Of a stretch of DNA of 64,000 nucleotides, positions 57,262 through 64,000 are shown piece after piece. Location of the stretch: NCBI GenBank assembly GCA_948567375.1, contig OX419755.1:58167945-58231944 (forward strand), written 5' to 3'. The notes beneath the pieces were generated by a model, which worked only from the letters and a program-made list of their open reading frames with translations, was not told the DNA's origin and made no database searches. This DNA comes from Lunularia cruciata (Eukaryota > Streptophyta > Marchantiopsida > Lunulariales > Lunulariaceae). Each line of letters starts with the position of its first letter. Position 1 is the stretch's first letter. The translations under genes and the position numbers were made by a program.

Positions 57262-58093
57262 AAAAGGAGACTGCGTGGAAGACACGAAGGAAGCATTGGA
57301 AGAGCCCATCAAACCGTACAAGGATGAGACAAAAGAGGTAAAATGAAGCTAAACCCAATAATAGTATCCAGATGAGAAATCTACCCTCCCACACCTAAGA
57401 TATCATATCTATGCAAGTTGTAAGGTCTATAAACTATTGGTGTATTTGAAGAAACATCACCTAGTGTGATTTTTCTCCTTTGGATTGCACCAGCCAATGC
57501 TCTCAGTAGAACAATAGACACACATTGTATGAAACATACTACAAAGTATAAGAGTGAGAATGGTACCACTTGACATCTAATATGATAAGCTCTTGCGCAC
57601 TCCTTGATAAATGTGTAGAATGCCATGTCCTTTGCTCCGCATAACTCCAAGGCTAGAGGAGCAAAGAGGTGACCTCGGTGCATACCCCTATACTTTGAGA
57701 CCTTGCGTGTTGTTGCTCTGCTTGCCGCCCATCCAAGGGGATGAGTAATCACTCCCTCCAAAACTGCATCACGCGTAGGGTCCATAACCAAAACATCCGC
57801 TATTGTCAACTGATGATCTCCGACCAAGTACAAGTTTGCCTTACCAAGTATCGTATGCAAAGCATATGAACACTCCTTCCAAGCAAGGTATCTACTCTCT
57901 CGTGCCATAACAAACACTATATTCTTGATTGTATCATGGATAGTTATCCTCAATCCTCCAAAAGGACACCATGTCATATGGACCGCCGTTGCATCTAGTG
58001 TAGAACCACACACACAAGTGAGTAATGAAGATACAGATGGGTGGACCAAACCTATTGAAACCGCATTGTTGTAGAGAAAGTAGATGGTGCGAA
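57262..58093 (-). pseudogene. 5'-truncated R2-like retrotransposon copy
   Basis: From the tail ('gactgcgtggaagacacgaa') through a 222-codon frame (58049-57381) that covers the CCHC motif 'CVCGSTL...VHMTWC', the endonuclease block 'KANLYLV...IADVLVMDP' and the C-terminus to 'DILG'. The last residues and the stop differ from the intact copy. It starts near the equivalent of 'FSTAMRF'. In the endonuclease block the D of 'RADLYLV' is N, so the domain is probably dead. Confidence 0.82.
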
Positions 58094-58961
58094 AGAAGAA
58101 TATCCAAACATAAATATAGTTAATAAGTTCAAGAGTTTGGATAGATTTATAAAACCTTGACCTCTAAATATGAATTATACATCATATATAGAGGCTATCA
58201 AAGCCATCAAATTCTAACAATGTTACAAAAAATGTTCTAGATATTTTTCAACAGGAAAATAACTAAAAAGGACATGCATATAATATCTAGAAATTGGGTA
58301 TTATGGAGAAAAATCTATCATTACATAACTGAATAAAAAATAAGTTTGTAAATCAGTTGTATCATTTCTAGTTACTCCTTGTTCAACTTCTTGTGCATTT
58401 TGTATAAAATATATTATTAAATGATGAAGAAAAACATTACGGTAACAAGAATAACATATAATGTTTTAGCATCTTTACTTTTTATGCTACTAATGCTACT
58501 ATAGACTTTTATCACAAACCTTTACTTTAATATCTTTTTGAACGGATACCAACACAAGCGATTAGAATTAAGCAATTACTAATGAAGTGCTAAAGCTAGT
58601 GGATCTAATAATTGTTTAAAATCATCTAGATAGTGTAAGTTTTAAAATCAATAATAGCTTCAAGGATAATAAACTAAACTAGTTTCATAAGGTTATTTAA
58701 GCATCATGAAGGACTGGTAACACTACCAAATCTAAAGTCAAAAACTCTAGTAATTCAAATCCAATAGAGAAGGAAAACTTGGACTTAGATAATTAGTCCA
58801 CAATGTCACTTTTTAGAGATTAGAGATACACACCACATCCATAATATCCTATTGATGTTGAGCTCCGCACTTATATCAAATTATGAGAATTAAGAATGTG
58901 TTGTAAGTAACTAAGTTCCTTGTTTCATTCTAATTAACTGATTCAAATGTAAAATATAATA

Positions 58962-59004
<43 letters not shown>

Positions 59005-61181
59005 CAAAGACAAATGTATTAACCATTCAACTAAATAAAAAAAAGTTTGATGGGATTTAGTAGTTTTATGGTCAATGTGGTTTAGAACCAAGAAAATAAG
59101 GTTGGAATTTGTATAAGTTAAAGGATCAAAAAAGTCACACTTATACAAGCAACTGGATGATCGTTGAGAATCTATCGCAGGTTTATCTTGATAAAATTCC
59201 AGAACTATATATGGACTACTTGCAAACGACTCTTCATCTTAAAAAAAAATTAAGTATTAAATTTAATATCGTGATTATCATTCTAAATTTTCCATTAGAA
59301 GTAATTAAGTACAAGCAATCCTAGTACAAATAATCCTACAATCAACAAGAGTGAAAGATAACTATAGATAAAATCAACTTCTTGCATATAAGATCTCATA
59401 AGACTTGCAAATTATAATCCAACAACTCTTCATTTACACCTTCAATCTTTCTTTTCTCATCAGTTTATAAGTATTATTGAACCTTTAGGTTGCGAATAAG
59501 TAAAATACTCTTAAAAGTGAGAGAAGGACGTAGATGGGAAGATGAAAATGAAGATGGGAATCTAACTTTTAAAATTAGATGCTCTCCTCTTTCCTTTACA
59601 TCTTTAGTCGTTTCTCTTTATAAGTTTATATTTATCTTGGATCCTTGAGTTTGCAAACTATAGTTGAGAAAACTAGGACCAAATCAAGAGGAAGAGACCT
59701 GTGTCCAGTTTATAAATAATATCCATAGAAATATTTTCAATCTATTTAGTTAGTTAGTTATTTATTTATTTATTTTATGAGTCAATATCAATCAATATTC
59801 ATAAGTAAATATTCCAAAAATCATTATTATTTGAAGTATAACATATAAATACAAACAATCTTTTGAACTAAGATAACTTAAGCATTATTACATACTAGAT
59901 TAAATCGAATGGAGTTGTATTTTCTAAATACTTTAAACTTTATTTTTCTATAGTTTAAACTCATAATGGATATTTTTATACTAAATAAATTAACTAAATT
60001 ATTTCTAATAGTTTCTTCTTATATTTTCTTGATATCCGTATAAGAAAACAGAAACATATACTAAATTAATCAAGGTTATATCTTAAAAAAATCTTCAATA
60101 AGAATTAGTAATAGTCTTATCATTTATATTTGTAGAAGAGCTTTCTACATTTTTTATCTGCCTCCATAATTTTATTATTTCACAGCTTTAAGTCTTAATG
60201 CAATTCTTATTTACAAGGCCTTTTAATGCAATAGATCTTAGAAAAATTGACGTGTAAAATAGTATTGACAAACATCCTTAATAATTTGGGACATTTCCTT
60301 CATAGTGCCGAGTTTGCTGAAGTCGAAAGTTAAGCGCTCGAGCAAAGTAAGGGATAAGAAAAATGAGTCCTCAAGAGAGTTGAGCTTAAGAGGAATTGTG
60401 TTTCAAGTTAAGAATACCAATGTAGCAATATTTCATAGAATGCCACACATCGAGAAAATCAATTGTCTTGTATATTTACACCGTACCTCGATTCTTAATA
60501 GCAATATCAAGGAGATCGGATACCAGGTCTACAAAATATGATACGCAATTATGGAGCATGGAGACTAACTCTAGCGAACTATCAAAATGAGGAAACATGT
60601 TTAAGCCTGAAGCAAATTTAATTAAAGATTCATACAGCCTCTAGATTGCTAGGAACATTGATTCATGGTACACTAAATTTAATATAAATAATTAATAATA
60701 TTTTAGAAATAAAGAAAAATAAGTATAAACCAGAATAAAATAAAAATAGACTTGATAAATTCCCTATACCACCATCAAGAGTTCTAGTTATAGATTCTCG
60801 AAGGATAGAAAATGTAATGCTTTTCACTTTACTCTTTTACTCACAACATGTTTTACTATGGTACCGACTCAAGTGTCTCATGTAGAATGACCTGCAGAGA
60901 TAGTTCATTTTGTACCCTTCGCTAATAGATTTTGTTCCTCTAAATTAGCAACTTTCCTTAATACCGACTGGAACTGGGGGTGGAGTACCCGCCAGTTTTG
61001 GTGCCCGGTTTGGATACCGATTCAGTTTTGCTGTGTGACAGTTCCGTGTTTTGCGTGCTGGGAGACCTGTATACACTACGGGATCTCGGCATCTTAATGC
61101 GGATTTCGTCACAATGTAGCTCCAAGATGTCAAAGGAGTTGATTCTGTTCGGTCTACAGGTAGTCGAAATCAGTAGACAAG
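58094..61181. other. AT-rich intergenic region
   Basis: About 3 kb of AT-rich DNA. It has a (TA)n run at about 58961-59000 and a 'tagttagttatttatttatt' run at about 59750-59776. A 78-codon frame at 60305-60541 is not recognised. No transposon ends or RNA genes are seen. The last 200 bases may contain the leader of the next gene. Confidence 0.5.
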
Positions 61182-63180
61182 ATGATGAAGTGCGAACCTC
61201 CATTTCGAAGAGCAATTACCATGGAATCGCCACCTCTGCCTTCCTTGGGGCGGGAAGCACAGCTGTCTGCTCCACACTCACCGCCGTGGTCATCCTTAAG
61301 AAGACGTACCCCGGTCGAAACTTCAATTCCAAATCCGGGGAATTACGGATTTGTCCCTCGATCATCTACCATACGGAGACCTATGTCGATGAGTAATACC
61401 CCAGCCCTAAATTCGGGTAATCATGAGTGCCAACAACGTTCAGCGACAGCCTCACCTGCACCAAAAAGAACCTTAGCAGAGGACCCAATGTTAAGTGCAG
61501 TGGGGCATGAAGCGCAGCTCTTGACCCCGCAGCGCTCGCCCCCCAGGAGGATAAACACGGCAAACCTCAGAGATCACAGCGTTAGAGACAAAAGGTTATC
61601 AAGGACGGAAGCCAATTTCGTATCAGGAGAAACATTGGCAGGTGGAGGTGATGGTGACAATAATAAGAGCGTATTAAGGTGTAGACCTAACCACTGGGTG
61701 TTACACCTCGCTAGGAATGTGGTCAAGGGTTCAGCCTTTGATGAACAGGTTAGGGATCAATTAAGGAGTACCAAACAATCCTATAAGCTCGGAAATCTGA
61801 TGGATTCAGTGGATGTGGGAATTTATGCGAAGCTGTCTAGTGCCAGCGTCCACGAACTGATTAAATTGATCTACCTCAAAATACAGAAAGTGCAGGTGCA
61901 CAAGAAACCCTGCGAGGAGCTCTTTCATTTCTTGAGAAGGATCGGTAAGAGAACAAGTCCATGAGATTATTGCTGTAACCTGTAGTAATTGCTCTTATAT
62001 AGTGCTGTTAAAAGGATGAATTCTATGAGCTCTGATAAGTTACGCTAGATTATGATGATAGCAGCAAGTCAGACGAAGCCTTAACAAAGTGCTTCATCAA
62101 AATAGTTTGGAAAGGGAATCAGCTCAAGTTCATGGATTCTGGTAAGTCACGGTAGGTACTGGTGTTAGTAGTATAATTGAGACCGATTTTATCTTTTCCA
62201 CATGATATGTCGATGAACAGATGCAGTAAAGTAAATTACCGTTGCTGCTTCCTTCGACCTGAACAGATAGCTTGGTGTCACCCCTTTCCAAGTCCCCGGA
62301 GATGGCCAATTTGCCCCAAGGTGTGCACAACCTAGTATCAGTGCTGAAGGAATCTCTAGCAGATGCCTACATTCGAATCAAGAGATGCGAGAACAGAGGT
62401 CCAACTCATCGCGGCTTCATCAACAACATTCCTGCCAAGTTGATGGCTATAGAAGGAGAGGTGCAGAGAATAATTCCGGTTCTCCGTCTTGCTGTTATGC
62501 AGCACCAGAGCATGTTAGCCAGCCGAGCCACTTTTGAAAGAACAGCCTGTGAATTTACTCCAAGTGATGATGGGTCCTCTGTGCAAACAAGGCAGAGCTT
62601 AGAGGCGGACTCAGAGGTGCAGCAGGACAGCCAGAATAAAGCCCGGATGTCCGAAGAATGTAATCTTTTTTCAGCGCACAGCATGTCCTCGGAACTTAAA
62701 AGTGCTCCGTGGCATGTGGACGTCCATACCCTACAAATGCACAGGAGAGAAAATCAAGCCTATGTATGCCGAGCTTGCCATCAGCTAGGCAAAGGATGTG
62801 TTGTCAGTTGTGACGGGTGTAATTACCATGTGCACCCAGGATGTGTGGAGCTCAACGAGGCCATACAGCAGTTGGAAAAGGTTAGATTCAACATCTCGAT
62901 GACTGATGATTCTCTACAGTCACAGAGAGATCTCTGTGGGTTTATCAGGTGATCATAGCTTGTATTCTTTTGACACAACAGAGGTTGTCTGAAATCCCAG
63001 AAACACGGGAACAAGTGCGCAAGAAGGGATGACACATTTGTTACTATGGTACACTCTTCCTTACTAGGAAACTTACTTCGTTCATTTCTCCAGGAGTTTT
63101 CGGAGATGTTGAGATTTGGAAGCCTACTGCTAAACTTGAAGAAGTGGGTTCATGAAACATACAGGGACAGAGACTGCTAG
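61182..63180 (+). CDS. Unrecognised protein with PHD/C1-like zinc finger (five-exon model)
   Basis: Proposed exons: 61182-61944, 62049-62141, 62267-62880, 62982-63014 and 63094-63180, all with GT-AG introns and matching phases, giving 529 residues. The first 130 or so residues are rich in P, S and R and probably disordered, with two related pieces 'GREAQLSAPHSPP' and 'GHEAQLLTPQRSPP'. A folded middle part follows ('HELIKLIYLKIQKVQVHKKP'). Exon 3 contains 'CRACHQLGKGCVVSCDGCNYHVHPGC', a Cys-His pattern like half of a PHD or C1 finger. The C-terminus would be 'LNLKKWVHETYRDRDC'. Exons 1-3 are well supported by frame and splice sites. The two short last exons are less certain, since exon 3 could also read on to a stop at 62950. 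The start codon (61182 or the ATG at about 61221) is open. Function unknown, possibly chromatin or lipid binding by analogy only. Confidence 0.55.
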
Positions 63181-64000
63181 GGACAGGGTTGAAGCATCGG
63201 TTTCTTATGTTCTTTTAGCAAGAATTCCTGGACAAGTGGGTCACGCGTCCTCATCATCACCTTTGTGGATGGAAGCAATCAAGGCTGAGTTGAATAAGGA
63301 TAACAAGACGGCACCAACTGTACAGGTGCCAATGAATTCAGCAGCGAGGAGAATAGTTGCACATTTTTTCATGCTCAGCCACTCCACTGGTACTCCTTAT
63401 GGAAGGAGCCCAATGACACATGTGTTGCAAAATGTGCTACTTCCCATAGCCGGATGGATTAATCCCACCATAAAATTAACAAAATTTGGAATGGAATGCT
63501 GAAGAACACAACTTTCTTTCCTGAATCTGCCACCTCACATGACCCTATCCAAAGCAGATTTACGAACCCTTTGTGCACAGGCGAGCACTTCAACATCCAC
63601 CGGGTCGAGCTTTGAGCAAAAGCCTCACGTAGCATTGTCTCAATTGGCAGTAACGGCAAGTAGACCATGGCCTACTCTCGGAGCTTGCCAAGCAGAAAAA
63701 TATTTGGTGTCAATGCTGATGACCATTATGTAGTGGCGGGACTACACCTTCTAGAGATACAGATCCCAATAACCAAGCCGACAGCCCGAACTTGTGCATT
63801 CCCATTTAGAAGTGGCGCACACGTTGTTCGTGAGTTGCTCCAGACTGCTACGGTAAGTTGAGAAAGGTTGTCAAACCTTTCTCACATACTTCAGTACGAC
63901 GCTGCTGGATATTGATGGATGTCACTATTTTCTGAGGAAAATAATGCCACTTTTGAGGTGGATATCAGATAGCAAATACGTAAGATTCAAGCTTTGCCAT
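63181..64000. other. Downstream region, probably 3' untranslated sequence or a partial gene
   Basis: Open frames at 63152-63502 and 63667-63861 on the plus strand are of moderate length but show no domain that I know. They may be exons of the same or a following gene that leaves the window. I cannot decide from the sequence. Confidence 0.35.

Noticed and set aside
58961..59000. (TA)n run as an origin or regulatory element
   Set aside because: A plain dinucleotide microsatellite in AT-rich DNA. Nothing points to a function.
62949..62981. 33-base intron after 'CGFIR' in the zinc-finger gene
   Set aside because: It would give a continuing frame with Cys residues, but 33 bases is too short for a plant intron. 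A 101-base intron from 62881 fits better.

Overview
The window is transposon-rich nuclear DNA of a land plant, and a liverwort such as Marchantia is the best guess. Three things point this way. There is an intron-split nuclear gene for the plastid SecY translocase (46041-49311, minus) with a transit-peptide-like first exon. There is a decayed insert of plastid DNA carrying the last exon of rps12 followed by rps7 (about 24633-25549), whose residues look bryophyte-like from memory. The mobile elements (chromovirus, PIF/Harbinger, MULE, endonuclease-type LINE) are typical of a plant nuclear genome. Nothing suggests a bacterial or organellar replicon. The species assignment is inference.

Layout. 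The window is built on a tandem duplication of a roughly 20-kb unit, here split into Y and X. Y1 (about 1190-5565) and X1 (about 5628-21617) are adjacent. Y2 (about 22049-27441) follows after a short AT-rich spacer. X2 (about 42230-54267, with unduplicated sequence beyond) comes only after a 14.8-kb block of transposons. Y carries a dead MULE transposase, old retrotransposon tails and a predicted multi-pass membrane protein. X carries short retrotransposon tails, simple tandem repeats, the plastid SecY gene (broken in X1, intact in X2), a long AT-rich stretch and ankyrin-repeat gene remains.

The duplication acts as a dating device, because one copy often shows the empty site for an insertion in the other. 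A 3.37-kb R2-like retrotransposon sits in X1 with a 10-bp target duplication, and X2 keeps the empty site. A 252-bp truncated copy sits in Y2, and Y1 keeps the empty site. A tail-only insertion of about 95 bp sits in X1 and is absent from X2. The plastid insert sits in Y2 and is absent from Y1.

The transposon block (27.4-41.9 kb) is nested. A PIF/Harbinger element has a transposase on the plus strand and a Myb-like partner on the minus strand. A 6.6-kb chromodomain-carrying gypsy element, with a perfect CTCTT target duplication, has split the Myb-like gene. A degenerate full-length copy of the R2-like retrotransposon follows (about 38535-41885).

The right end (56.4-64 kb) is mostly single-copy in this window. 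It holds a truncated retrotransposon copy, about 2.9 kb of AT-rich DNA without a gene, and an intron-containing gene at about 61182-63180 for an unrecognised protein with a PHD/C1-like zinc-finger motif. The two genes most likely to be functional are the SecY gene in X2 and this zinc-finger gene. The membrane protein in Y1 is a third candidate.
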